DNA of 64,000 bases from Paguma larvata (Eukaryota; Chordata; Mammalia; Carnivora; Viverridae): assembly GCA_030068075.1 (NCBI GenBank), contig CM057841.1, positions 39,349,030 to 39,413,029 on the forward strand. The letters are read 5' to 3'. How positions within the stretch are numbered: the stretch's first letter is position 1; each line of letters starts with the position of its first letter. Below are positions 33,745 through 45,042 of the stretch, one piece after another. Position numbers and translations under genes: made by a program. A model generated the notes under the pieces. The model was not told where the DNA came from. It made no database searches and saw only the letters and a program-made list of their open reading frames with translations.

Positions 33745-34860
33745 TTAAAATATTTGTTTCCAATCAGCTGGGAAGATGCTGGTGTAGGAGGACCCTTAGC
33801 TTGCCTTGTCCCACAGATATAACTAGATAACACCCATATTAGTGTAAATAATACAGAAAATGACCTGAAGCCTGGAAGAATAAACCCCACAACTAAAGGC
33901 AGGGAAGAAGCAACATCGAAGAAGGTAGGGAGGGCAAAGATATGGTCTGGGAGGGAAATAGAAGTGGCCATCTGTAGTGGGGAGGGAGCCAGTGGTGTGG
34001 AGAGAATGGAAAGCAGACTTTCACACTGGGGAATCCACAAATGGGGAGGTCTAATCTCCATATATTTGCCTTTGGAAGTGAAGGCAGCCAAATTTCATGA
34101 GTTCTTAAAATAATGGGACTTAAATCCTGAAATTTAAAAATCGGTGGGCTCACTTCTGGGAGACCACGGACTGTGGTAGGAAGCAGAGCCCCCACTCTTA
34201 AAGAGAGAGAATGGCAAACAGCCTGTGAAGATATGTTAAAGAGACAGAATGGCAAACAGCCTGTGAAGATATGACATAAAACCAGCAGTTTGAAAAATGC
34301 TGAGACAGATGCGAGGGAGATGAGTTGCCCATCTAAGAGTGCTATCCAGAGTAACAAGGATCAATGGGAGAAACCCTCCAGGAAGAACAAAGCTGGCATG
34401 CACTATTTCTCCCCCTTGATGCTCCACCCCCCAGTATAAACAATGGCTACCTGCATGAACCAGCACAGGACCAACACTCCCTACCTAACTTGGTTGCACC
34501 AAGAGCCCTTCCCCTTGCCCGTGCTTTGTTGGATCTGCCCTTCCCAGTCACACTCCCCTCAATCCTGACATTGCATGTCCCTCCCCTAGAAGACCTGTGG
34601 AAACCCTGCCAACACTGCATCTCCTGACTTGTGCATTTTGCCAGACTCAAAACCAGAGCTTATGCAACACACAAAGGAGACATCTCCTGAAGCACCAGGC
34701 CATGGGGGACAAGCGACGCTGCATTGTAGGACACGAAAGAACCTCTTCTTCATAAGACTATGACCATTACGAGGAGGAGTGGGAGCTAACTTTCCTAACA
34801 CAGAGAAAGAGACACAAAAAGTCAGACAAATGAGGAGACAGAGAAATATTTCCCAAATGA
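33745..34860 (+). other. LINE-1 5' UTR region
   Basis: 'ggtgtaggaggacccttagc' near the start resembles the beginning of carnivore LINE-1 5' UTRs ('ggcgtaggaggacgc...'). In active elements this region holds the internal RNA polymerase II promoter; here it has lost most CpGs. A 38-bp-period duplication lies at 34208-34273. Antisense open frames of 122, 154 and 109 codons over this region are accidental. Confidence 0.7.
34208..34273. repeat. 38-bp-period tandem duplication in LINE-1 5' UTR
   Basis: A 28-bp block starting agaatggcaaacagcc and ending aagatatg occurs at 34208-34235 and again at 34246-34273. Confidence 0.92.
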
Positions 34861-34899
34861 AAGAACAGGACCTAACCACAGTGAGATACCAAAGTAAAA

Positions 34900-35757
34900 C
34901 AAATATAACTAGCATGTCTTGACAGGGGATTTAAAGTAATATTCATAAAGATACTCACTGGCCTGGAGAAAAGAGTAGAGGACATAGTGAGACATTTAAC
35001 ATAAAGATGAACAAACAAAACAGTCAGGGATAAAGAATACAAAAAATGAAATTAAAAATACAGTAGATGGAACAAATAGCAGGCTGGACAAAGCAGAGGA
35101 ATGAATTAATGGCTTAGAAGACAGAGTCATGGAAAGTCACCAGATGAGCAAAGTAGCTGAAAGAAAAGTATACAAATTGAGAATAGCTTTAGGGAACTCA
35201 GTGACTACATCAAGTATAATAACATCCACACTATAGAAATCTCAGAGGAAGAAGAGAGAAATAAGGGGCAGGGAAATTTATATGCAGAAATAATAGCTGA
35301 ACATGTCCTTAATCTGGGCAAGGAAACAGATATCCAGATCCATGATGCATAAAAATCTTGCCAAAAATTCAACCCAAAGAGGTCCAAACCAACATACATA
35401 ATTATTAAAATGGCAAAAAGTAGTGACTGAATGATAAATAGATACATACATACATACATACATACATACAGCAAGGGGCGGGGGGAGACAGTTACATAGA
35501 AGGGAAACCCCATAAGACTATCAGTGGATTTTTTCAGCAGAAACTTTGCAGGCCAGAAGAGAGTGGCAGGACATATCCAAAGTGCCGACATGGAAAATTT
35601 TGCAGCCAAAAATACGAACACTATCATCCAGAATAGAAGGAGAGATAAAGAGTTTCTCAGACAAGCAAAAACTAAAGGAGTTCATGGTCACTAAGTTAGC
35701 ACTGCAAAAAATATTAAAAGAGACCCTTGGCGCGGAAAGGAAAGACCATAAGTGAGC
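34900..35757 (+). pseudogene. LINE-1 ORF1 remnant (RNA-binding chaperone)
   Basis: LINE-1 ORF1 encodes a coiled-coil, RNA-binding nucleic-acid chaperone. Only its C-terminal domain is legible: the frame at 35546-35755 begins 'MQARREWQDISKV' and contains 'IEGEIKSFSDKQKLKEF', near the usual C-terminal end. Upstream coiled-coil coding sequence carries many stops, and an ATAC microsatellite (about 35443-35469) with GGGGCGGGGGG has invaded it. Antisense open frames here (up to 140 codons) are not genes. Confidence 0.8.
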
Positions 35758-36255
35758 AGATGAAAATTAAAACAATAACAACAAAACCCAAACACATACA
35801 CACACAGAGAAAATAAATATTTATGTAAAAATCAGTCAAAGCATTCATAAAATGAAAGTATGTCAATATGATACCATATACCTACACTGTAGGGGGGAGA
35901 GGAGTAAAGAGTGGACTCAAACCTAAGCCACCATCAACTTAAAACAGAAAGCTACATGCAGAAGATTAGTATATAAAACTAATAGTAACCCTGAATCAAA
36001 ACCAATAATAGATATGCAAAGAATAATAAGAAAGAAATTCAAATATATCACTAAAGAGAGAGAACAAACCATAAAAGAGAAGAAGAGAAGAAAGGATAAG
36101 AAAAAGTCTTTAGAAACAACCACAAAACAAGTAACAGATGGTAATAAATGCATATTTATCAATAATTACTTAGAATGTAAATGGACTAAACGCTCCAATA
36201 AAAAGACATAGGGTGATAAAGAGGATAAAAACATAAGAACTATCCATTTGCTTCT

Positions 36256-36468
36256 CTTTTTTTTTTACGTTTATTTATTTTTGAGAGACATAGAGACAGA
36301 ACCTGAGCAGGGGAGGGTCAGAGAGAAAGGGAGACACAGAATCTGAAGTAGGCTCCAGGTTCTGAGCTGTCAGCACAGAGCCCGACAAAGGGCTTGAACT
36401 CATGAACCATGAGATCATGACCTGAGCTGAAGTTGGCCGCTTAACCAACTGAGCCACCCAGGCGCCCC
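36256..36468 (-). mobile_element. Felid SINEC nested in LINE-1, antisense
   Basis: Near-consensus copy ('acgtttatttatttttgaga', 'gagatcatgacctgagctga', 'gagccacccaggcgcccc') with a perfect 15-bp duplication, tatccatttgcttct, at 36241-36255 and 36469-36483. The target is the ORF2 endonuclease region. Confidence 0.97.
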
Positions 36469-36758
36469 TATCCATTTGCTTCTGACAGGAGACTCATTTC
36501 AGACCAAAAGATGCCTGTAATTGAAAGTGAAGGGACGGAGAAACATTTATCATACAAAAGGATGCCAAAAGAAAGCCGGGGTAGCAATACTCACATTGGA
36601 CAAAATAGACTTTAAAATAGAAACTATAATAAGAGACAAGAACACTATATGATAATAAAGGAGAAAATCCAACACGAAGATATAACAATTGTAATAATTT
36701 AAGCATCCAACATGGAGGCACCCAAATACTCAAAACAGTTAAGAGCAAACATAAAAGT

Positions 36759-37004
36759 GGGGCGCCTGGATGGCTTAGTCAATTAAGTGTCCAACTTCAA
36801 CTCAGGTCACAATCTTGCAGCTCATGAGTTTGAGCCCCATGCCGGGCTCTGTGCTGACAGCTCAGAAGCTGGAGCCTGCTTAGGATTCTGTGTTTTCCTC
36901 TCTCTCTCTGCCTCTCCCCCACTTGCACTCTGTCTCTCTCTCTCTGTCTGTCTCTGTTTCTGTCTCTCTCTCTCTCTCAAAAATATATAATCATTAAAAA
37001 AAAG
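36759..37004 (+). mobile_element. Felid SINEC nested in LINE-1, sense
   Basis: Head 'ggggcgcctggatggcttag', B-box-like 'catgagtttgagcccc' and an unusually long CT/CTGT-rich segment. Short duplication of the type aacataaa on both sides. Confidence 0.94.
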
Positions 37005-38691
37005 AACATAAAGAAATAATCATTAGCAGTACAATAAAAGTAGGGGATTTTAACATCACATTTATATCAATGGACAGAACTATCCAAACAGAAAATCAAA
37101 AAAGAAACAGCTTTGAATGACGACTGGACCAGATGGATTTAACAGACATCCTCAGAAGATTCCATCCTAAAATGGTAGAATACACATTCTTTTCAAGTTC
37201 ACAGGGAACATTCTCTAGAATAGATCACATATTAGGCCATAAAGGAAGCCTCAGCAAATTCCAAAAAATTGAAGTCATAACAGGCATCTTTTGTGATCAC
37301 AATGCTATGAAACTACAAATCAACTACAAGAAAAAATCTGGACAGTGTATAACTACGTGGAGATTAAATAACATGCTGTTAAACGATAAATGGTTCAACT
37401 AAGAAAAGAAGGAAATAAAAAAAAATCCATGAAAACAAATGAGAATGAAAATGCAATAGTCCATAATCTTTGGGATGCAGCAAATGTTGTTCTCAGATGG
37501 AAGTTTATAACAATATGGGCCTATTTCAAGAAGAAAATCCCAAAGAAACAATCTAACCTTATACGTAATGAAGCTAGGGGGAAAAAAAAAAAGCAAAAGG
37601 AAGGAACTGATAAAGAATAGAGCAGAAATAAATGAGATAGATCTCAATCTACTCCAAAAAAATATAAAAGGAATGGAAACTTCCAAATTCCTTCTATGAA
37701 GCCAATATCACCCAGATATCAAAATCAGATAAAGATGGCACACACATAAAAAGAGAAGTACAGGACAATACTTCTCATTAATATAGATAAAAAATCTTCA
37801 ACAAAATATTAGCAAACCAAATCCAACAATATATTTAAAAGTATACTTAAAAAATCATACACTACAATCAAGTGGGATTTATTCCTGGGCTACAAAGGTT
37901 GTTCAATATTCACAAAACAATCACTGTAACACATCACATCAATAAGAGAAAGGATAAAAAGGATATGTTCATTTCAAAAGATGCAGGAAAAGCATTTGTA
38001 CAACATCCACTCATGATAAAAACCCTATGCAAAGTGGACCTAGAAGGAACATATCTCAATATAATAAAGGCCTTACATTAAAAACCCAACAGCCAACATC
38101 ACATTCAATGGTGAATAATTGAAAGCTTTTCCGATAAGGTCAGGAAAAAGACAAAGACGACCACTCTTACCACTTTTATTCAATATAGTAGTGGAAGTCT
38201 AGCCACTACAATTAGACAACTTGAAGAAATAAAAGGCATCCAAATTGATAAGGAAGAAATAAAACTCTAATTTTATGCAGATGACATGATACTGTAACTA
38301 GGAAACCCTAAAGACTCCACCAAAAACTACTATAACTGATAAACAAATTTAGTAAAGTTGCAGAATACAAAATCAATATACAGAAATCTGTTGCATTTCT
38401 ATACACTAATAATGAAGCAGCAGAAAATGAAATTAAGAAAACAATCTCATTTACAATTGCACCAAAAACCAATAAAATATCTAGGAATAAACTTAACCAA
38501 AATGGTTGAAAGACTTGTATGCTGAAAACTATAAAACACTGATGAAAAAAATTCAGTACAGCACAAAGAAATGGAAAGATATTCCAACTTCATGGGTTGG
38601 AAGGCCAAATATTATTAAAACATCTATACTACCCAAAACAATCTACACATTTAATGCAATCCTTATAAAGATACCAATAGTAAAAAAAAAA

Positions 38692-38862
38692 AATGGGGGT
38701 GTCTGGGTGGCTCAGTCATTTGAGCATTTGATTCTGGATTTTAGCTCAGGTCATGACCTCAAGGTTTTGGGATCAAGCCCCACACTGGGCTCAGGGTCAA
38801 ATGTGCCTAATATTCTCTCTCTCTTCCTCTACCCTGTCTCCTGCTTGTACTCCTTCTCTTTT
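38692..38862 (+). mobile_element. Felid SINEC nested in LINE-1, sense, with expanded tail
   Basis: 'gggggtgtctgggtggctca', 'agctcaggtcatgacctc' and a shortened CT-rich body ending near 'ctccttctcttttg', then a purine repeat instead of an A-tail. LINE-1 target copies ataccaatag and atgccaagag flank the SINE plus repeat (8 of 10 bases). Confidence 0.9.
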
Positions 38863-38863
38863 G

Positions 38864-39112
38864 AGGAGAGGAGAGGGGAGGGGAGGAGAGGAGAGGGGAC
38901 GGGAGGAGAGGAAAGGGGAGGGGAGGAGAGGAGAGGGGAGGAGAGGAGAGGAGAAAGGAAAGGAGAAGGAGATGGAAAGGAAAGGAAAGGAAAGGAAAGG
39001 AAAGGAAAGGAAAGGAAAGGAAAGGAAAGGAAAGGAAAGGAAAGGAAAGGAAAGGAAAGGAAAGGAAAGGAAAGGAAAGGAAAAAGGAAAGGAAAGGAAA
39101 GGAAAGGAAAAG
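38864..39112. repeat. (GGGGA)n/(GGAAA)n purine repeat
   Basis: About 250 bases that are essentially all purine: GAGGAGAGGGGAGG-type units at first, then about 25 regular GGAAA pentamers. It probably expanded from the SINE tail. Frames on both strands across it are low-complexity. Confidence 0.96.
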
Positions 39113-40228
39113 AAATGCCAAGAGCATTTTTCACAGAACTAGAACAAATAATTCTAAAATTTGTATAGAACTGCAAAAGACCTCAAATATCCAAATCAAT
39201 CAGAAAAGAAAAACAAATGTGGAGGTATCACAATTCCAGATTTCTTGTTATATGATAAAGTGGTAGTTATTAAACCAGCATGGTACTGGCACACAAATAG
39301 ACACAAAGATCAACAGAACAGAATAGAAAACCCAGAAATAAACCCACAACTATATTTAATAAATCTTCAACAAAGCAGGAATGAATATACAATGGGAAAA
39401 AGTCCCTTCAACAAACGGTGTTGGGGAAAACTGGACAGTCACATGCAAAAGAATGAAACTGGACCACATTCTTAGACTACCCACAAAAATAAACTCAAAG
39501 TGGACTAAAGACCTAAATGTGAGACCTGAAATCATAAAAATCTTAGAAGAGAGGATAGGCAATAATCTTTCTGGCACTGGCTGTAGCAATATTTTTCTAG
39601 ATAGTTCTCCTGAGGCAAGAGAAACAGAAGCAAAAATAAACTATTGGGACTCTATCAAAATGAAATCTCTGAACAGTGAAGGAAATAACAAAACATAAAG
39701 GCAGCCTACTAAATGGGAGAAGACATTCACAAATGGCATAACCAATAAAAGTTAATATCCAAAACATATCAAGAACTTATACAACTCAATACACCCAAAA
39801 CAAATAATCCAATTAAAATGGGCAAAGACATGAACAAACTTTTCTCCAAAGAAGACATACATACATACTCATCATCACAGAGACGCAAATAAAGACTATA
39901 TATCTCATATAGTCAAATGGCTAAAATCAAAAACACAAGAAACAGTAAGTATTGGCAAGAATGTGAAGAAAAAGGAAACGTGTACACTGTCAGTGGGAAC
40001 GCAAATAGTTGGAGCCATTCTGGAAAACAGTATGGAGATTCCTCAAAACATTGAAAATAGAACCAGTCTATGATCTATTAATTGCACTAATGGGTATTAC
40101 TAAAGAATATAAGAACACCAATTCAAAGGAATACATGTACCTCTATGTTAACAGCAGCAGTATTTACATTAGCCAAATTATGGAAGCCACCCAAGTGTCC
40201 AATGATTGATGATGGATAAAGAAGTGGT

Positions 40229-40256
40229 ACACACACACACACACACACACACACAC
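40229..40256. repeat. (AC)n microsatellite inside LINE-1
   Basis: About 14 AC units at the position where related LINE-1 copies read 'gtttatgtatacaatgg' (compare 22818), so it grew from a short seed in the element. Confidence 0.95.
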
Positions 40257-40686
40257 GATGGATTATTGTTCACCCATAAAAAAGAAATCTTCCCATTTGC
40301 AACAACATGGATGGAACTTGAGAATATAATGCTAAGTGAAATATATCCGAGAAATAAAAATACAATATGATCTCATTCATAACTTGAATTTAAGAAAGAA
40401 AACAAAGGATTTAAAAAAAAGAAGTGAGAGAGAAAAAGAAACCAAAAAATATATTCTTAATTAAAAAAAACAAAATGATGGCTATCAGAGTGAAGTTGGG
40501 GGTAGGTGAAGGAAATAGGGAATGCAGATTAAAATGCACACTTATAATGATGGAAAAATATAAATTGAAACAAAAAAGAAAGGATCAAAGATCTAATGTA
40601 TGTAAACTAAAAGCCGGCTACCTGCTCTATAATAACTAATGCCTTATTGAAATATAATGACAGTAATAGAGGCTGATTTGGTTAGT

Positions 40687-40735
40687 TCATGCAGAGAAGA
40701 GAAGAGAAAAGAAGAGAAGAGAAGAGAAGAGAAAG
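40687..40735. repeat. (GAGAA)n pentanucleotide microsatellite
   Basis: AGAGA/AGAGAA purine units immediately after the LINE-1 3' end region. Confidence 0.9.
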
Positions 40736-41739
40736 TAAATTAAGTATTTGTTTCACAGAACTAAAAGATTGATTCAATAAGATGACATGGGTAAAGACAG
40801 ATATAGATAGATACATAGATAAAAATATTGAATATTTGGCTATTGTGTATGTGAGTTTACACACATACTTGTTTATTTACTTTTGTCACTGAGTATGTAT
40901 CATGGCTTTTGATCTGTCAAACACCAAAATCATAAAATACAATAAAATGGTCATGATTTTAAGCTGTTAAGTTTTAAAGAAATTTATTCCATGCAATTGA
41001 TAAGTATGTAAGATTTCAGGCAAGGATGATCTTAAGAAACTCATGGAAGATGATGGGGTGCAAGGTTATGATTCAAGTTAGTTGGAGATTCAGCATAAAA
41101 TGATCATACATTCACAAAATAGAAAGATTGAGTCCTAAGTTTTAAATTTAGTTTTGAAGAATGCTGGCTTTTCGAGACTTCAGTATACCAGTGACATGTA
41201 TATACTATGTGAATTTCACTTATGTATTAGCTAGGAGGAGAGTAGCCCAGAAGAAAGGAAGCAAGCATGCAAGAACAAAAGTCGAGGGGGCAGGAAAGTA
41301 AGAGGCAAGGAAAGTCAGACAGATGTTTAGATTGAGAGGCAAATAAGTGCGTAGATCAAATGAACCCAGTACCTAAATAATCAATTTTCTATAGGTTGAA
41401 CAGGTCAATTCTTGTATTCTGTCTTCTTGTAGACATACCATACATTTTAAACTATCAAGATACACAGGATGTCTTTCAAATTTTATAGCAAGTATGGTGC
41501 CTCTTGAGAACTGCATGGATGCTCTCAGGTAAATGACTTCAATGTATTTAGTTCTTTTCTGATGTTAATTCTAACTTGTCTCACAGTATATTATAGAACA
41601 TGGTTTGGAAACACCATCACTACATTTTGGACTCTCCTAGTTACAGCATAAGCTCGTTCTTTTCATTAGAATCCTTCATCACCTTTACCTTTTCTTCTTC
41701 ATATGCCATCACTAAGAGTTAATTTAGCATGGAGTGTTA
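40736..41739. other. Unassigned DNA
   Basis: A small GATA patch lies at 40800-40820. No gene or repeat recognised. Confidence 0.4.
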
Positions 41740-41965
41740 GCCCATGAGTTCATTTGCCTGGACCCAAATCCTGTTTCTGCCTCTTAGTGGCAGTGACACA
41801 CTGACAAATTCACTTAATCTCTCTTGGCATCTATTTTTTTTTATCTTAATGCACTAAAATTACATTGATCATTTAGGATAGATACACGGTTATTATAAGG
41901 AATTAAAGAGTTCATACACATGAGCAATTAGAAGAGTATGAGGCATGTAGTATGAACTCAAAACA
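41740..41965 (+). mobile_element. MIR SINE, sense
   Basis: 'acccaaatcctgtttctgcc', 'acaaattcacttaatctctc', 'ggttattataaggaattaaa' and 'gaggcatgtagtatgaactc' span most of the MIR consensus. Confidence 0.7.
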
Positions 41966-42317
41966 TACTCAATATCATCAGATTCAACTTCAGTGCTTCT
42001 TTTAGGAATTTTTAGAATCCTCAAGTCAGCTTCATTTCCTCCTCATATTTTTTACCATAGCACATTTTGTAACATCTGTCATGGTGCAATATCATTGTTT
42101 TATAAGAATCTGTCTCCTTGACTAGAGATAAATTCTTGAAATTAAAACTAACTTAGTTACTGTTGTACACTTGGTGGCTCACAAGATGTGGGACACAGAT
42201 TCAGTGCTCACAAAACAGAATCCAAATGAGTAAAATTAATCAGTACACCTGTTGACATATTTGAAGCTGATTAAGATTAAGCAGGGACTTTTTCATTTTT
42301 TTCAACTAAAACCCCTC
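41966..42317. other. Unassigned DNA
   Basis: No gene or repeat recognised. Confidence 0.4.
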
Positions 42318-42540
42318 CCTCTATATAAATAAATATAATACAATATGTTATAAATATATATTTATATATTTTACAGAGAATATATATTTATGAAATATTA
42401 TACTATATAGTTAATTATAATTAATACATATTAATATACTATATTGTAATTTAACATACAATATAATATGATATATAAAGTATTGTAATGTATTATAATA
42501 TATGATGTAATATATATAATATATATAATATATATATAAA
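42318..42540. repeat. AT-rich tandem low-complexity block
   Basis: About 220 bases nearly free of G and C, made of irregular TATAAT/ATATTA units ending in TATATAATATA repeats. Confidence 0.9.
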
Positions 42541-42609
42541 GGTTAATATAAAGGCAGAAAGTATTCATTGGAAAAATGTAGGAGCTGAAATCATATAGTC
42601 ATATAAGGC

Positions 42610-42790
42610 AGCATTAAAATAAACAATCTTTGGCATCAAGCACTTGCTGTTTGACCTTCAAGAAATAACTAAACAAACTAGAGTGTCTTTTATCTACCTA
42701 CATTGCATTGACATGAAAATTCATATAAAATGTATAAAGGACCTGGTACCTTGAAAATACCTGATAGCTAAAAGTTATTGTGCTGGCATT
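42610..42790 (+). mobile_element. MIR SINE fragment, sense
   Basis: 'ttgctgtttgaccttcaag', 'acctacattgcattgacatg' and 'tataaaggacctggtacc' correspond to ordered MIR blocks. Confidence 0.6.
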
Positions 42791-43289
42791 GCCAAAGGTT
42801 ATAGGCTTGGCTATTCATAGAGCACATTATGGATTCTTAGGAATAAACAATCCCGCCTAGACACAGTCACATTATTATTCTGTTTTTTAAACAAAAGTAG
42901 TGAGGTAATTTAGTGCCTTCCAGATAAGCTCAACTTTCATATATTGTTACCTGGGGCCAGGGAGAATATCAGTGGGAAAGCAACTGGTAGAAATAGATAG
43001 GGCTATTTGCTTTTTAAGTGTCTTTGGGCCTGTGAAATGATAGTTCTACAGGCAGATTTCCCAAAGCCTATGAAGGGATTATTGCTTTGCTGGAGACTTT
43101 TACCTGTACACTAAAATCGCCAGAGTAGCTTCTTTATATAAGAAGTCTTAAGTTTGTCCATTTACTCCATGAGATCAATGAATCCCAGTTTCTGATTTTA
43201 TTCTAAGTATTCACTTGCCACTAACATAAGATCAAATGATAAACTTTTACTCTCAAAAATAAATCATCATCATAACAGAAGTTCCCATG
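42791..43289. other. Unassigned DNA
   Basis: No gene or repeat recognised. Confidence 0.4.
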
Positions 43290-43500
43290 TGCAGTGCCAG
43301 TAAATCCATGTCAAATGTATATACATATTATTTTATTTAATCCATGCAAGGACCTTAAGACTAAGATTCTATTATTATTAGCATCATTTTATAGAAGAGG
43401 TTTCTGAAACTTGGAATAGTTGATTAATATTTACAGCAAATAAGACGTAGAAAAGAGATTTAAGCTCAGATCTTTCTCACTCCAAGACACAGGTCTTTTC
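43290..43500 (-). mobile_element. MIR SINE, antisense
   Basis: 'attattttatttaatccatg', 'ctattattattagcatcatt', 'ttatagaagaggtttctgaa' and 'gagatttaagctcagatctt' follow the complement of MIR. Confidence 0.7.
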
Positions 43501-44654
43501 TTGAATTATACTGTCTTTCTAAAATATAATTAATTGGCATACGTTAGCAGGAAAGAGCTACACTAGACATCGAACTATGGGAGCTCAAGCCCTGATTTTA
43601 ATTTTATAGTGAAGGGTCATGTGATCAGAGGATGCCAGGGGCAAAAGTCCACAGAATGTTTATCTCAGGGAAATTTTGAGGCTAAAAGACTACAGTTTTG
43701 TGTTTGGGATATAGGTATCCCTTCCTCACCATGATCAATTCTTAGCTGTGTAAGTTTAAGCTAGTCACAGATCTTGGTAAACTCTTCTTCCCAGAAGTTA
43801 ACCTTGTAATAGAGATTTGTGTGCAAATATTTTACTTAAGAATCAATCCTAGAAGACAGTATGGAAATGGGGGAAGATATATGGAAAACAAAGAAGGAAG
43901 TCAATACAGAGTACACTGATGAAAAGGATATGATTGTAGACAAAAAAGATTCATCTCTGAGATCTCTGGAAGACTGCAAAGAAGACATATCAGAGCCCCG
44001 CATCTTGGAAAAGGAGTGAAGAAGTTGGAAAATTTATCTACCAACTCCTGTCCATCTTTGGGCAAGGACTACACTATAGGCATTAATCCCTGCTGTTTCT
44101 GGCCTGTGCTGTGGACACACCCCTGCTGCAATTACCGAGAAAATCATTAGTTAAAACATCACAGGTTCTAGAGCAGAGAAGCATAAATGCCTACAGAAAT
44201 GATGAGAACTGAAGGCTTATGGATGGGGCAACAACAACATATGCTACACTCACAGAGCCTCAAACCTCCTATGAAGAAAATAAGGATAGTAACTCTTATT
44301 CTGCGCTACTTAGTTGTTACTAAACATAAAGAACACAAATACAAAAAAAATATTTGAAGACAAATCTTAGAGCAAATGCCATTTGTTATTCTTTTTGGTG
44401 AAATCATTAGTCCTACTGATTTGTAGGCAAATCTCATCAAACTATCTTAAGTGTTTCCCATACACGATGACAAAATCTAGCATTTCTCATCCCATCTATC
44501 TTTGCTAAGCTAATAAGAGATATGTAACATTTTTCCTTATCATCTTGTCTTTCAAGCCATATACTTTAGGACTTTTCAGTTGAAGAGAAGTTTTGGGTTT
44601 TTTTTAATTAAAATTTTTTTAAAAGGTGGTCAAGAAATAATTTGAAAGGACATT
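43501..44654. other. Unassigned DNA, 1.1 kb
   Basis: No gene or repeat recognised. Purine-rich patches occur at about 43850-44020. Confidence 0.4.
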
Positions 44655-44740
44655 CTTGGGAGAAGAATACCTCATTCATCTTTGTGTATCTTCAGTATTG
44701 ACTACATATTGGAGGTGATTCATAAATATTTGATAGATAA
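44655..44740 (+). mobile_element. L2 LINE 3'-end scrap
   Basis: 'cattcatctttgtgtatctt' and 'ggtgattcataaatatttga' resemble the sense L2 terminus. Confidence 0.45.
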
Positions 44741-44767
44741 AGCAATGGTATATTATAAAGCCATTTA

Positions 44768-44827
44768 TATATATATATATATATAATATATATATATAAT
44801 ATATATATATATATATGTATATATATT
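44768..44827. repeat. (TA)n microsatellite
   Basis: Interrupted TA array of about 60 bases directly before the left target duplication of the SINE at 44844. Confidence 0.95.
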
Positions 44828-44843
44828 AAAAGTCTATTCTTCT

Positions 44844-45042
44844 TGGGGCACCTGGGTGGCTCAGTCGGTTATACGTCTCACTCTTGATTTCAGCTCAGGT
44901 CATGATCTCAGAGTTTGTGAGATCCAGCTACTTCGGGCTCTTCACTGATGATGTGGAGTCTTCTTGGGATACTCTGTCTCCCTTTCTCTGCCCCTTCCCA
45001 CCTTGTGTTCTCTTTCTCTCTATCAAGATAATAAACACTTCT
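44844..45042 (+). mobile_element. Felid SINEC, sense
   Basis: Head 'ggggcacctgggtggctcag' and 'ttcagctcaggtcatgatct'; the B-box region is diverged ('gagatccagctacttcggg'). Duplications ttaaaagtctattcttct (44826-44843) and ttaaaagtatattcttct (45043-45060) match at 17 of 18 bases. Confidence 0.95.

Larger units (their letters stand above)
36140..40388 (+). pseudogene. LINE-1 ORF2 remnant (endonuclease/reverse transcriptase)
   Basis: Endonuclease homology covers about 36150-37340; a frame at 37133-37402 holds 'SRIDHILGHK' and, in place of the usual Ser-Asp-His motif, Cys-Asp-His followed by 'NAMKL'. Reverse-transcriptase homology includes a frame at 37872-38081 ('GFIPGLQRLFNIHKTI') and the catalytic YADD at 38274-38285, with stop codons at 38268-38270 and 38295-38297. 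C-terminal pieces are at 39161-39475 and 39381-39698. Three SINEs interrupt the gene. Non-functional. Confidence 0.88.
33745..40560 (+). mobile_element. Near full-length LINE-1, sense, with three nested SINEs
   Basis: Order along the plus strand: 5' UTR (33745-34860), degraded ORF1 (about 34900-35757), ORF2 with endonuclease, reverse transcriptase and C-terminal regions (about 36140-40388), then 3' UTR to about 40560. SINEs interrupt at 36256-36468, 36759-37004 and 38692-38862, the last with a long purine repeat. Stops and frameshifts are frequent, so it is an old, dead copy. Confidence 0.92.

Noticed and set aside
33893..34357. 154-codon antisense open frame and neighbouring frames of 122 and 109 codons
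   Set aside because: They lie antisense to the LINE-1 5' region, overlap one another in different frames, and contain no recognisable domain.
35205..35627. 140-codon antisense open frame with hydrophobic runs
   Set aside because: It is the complement of degraded LINE-1 ORF1 and an ATAC microsatellite; membrane-like composition follows from the A-rich sense strand.
39000..39112. CRISPR-like regular repeat
   Set aside because: Pentamer tandem repeat with no spacers, in a mammalian context.
38753..39176. Overlapping Glu/Lys/Arg-rich and Phe/Leu/Ser/Pro-rich frames on both strands
   Set aside because: Products of the GGAAA/GGGGA repeat, open in several frames because the repeat lacks stop codons.
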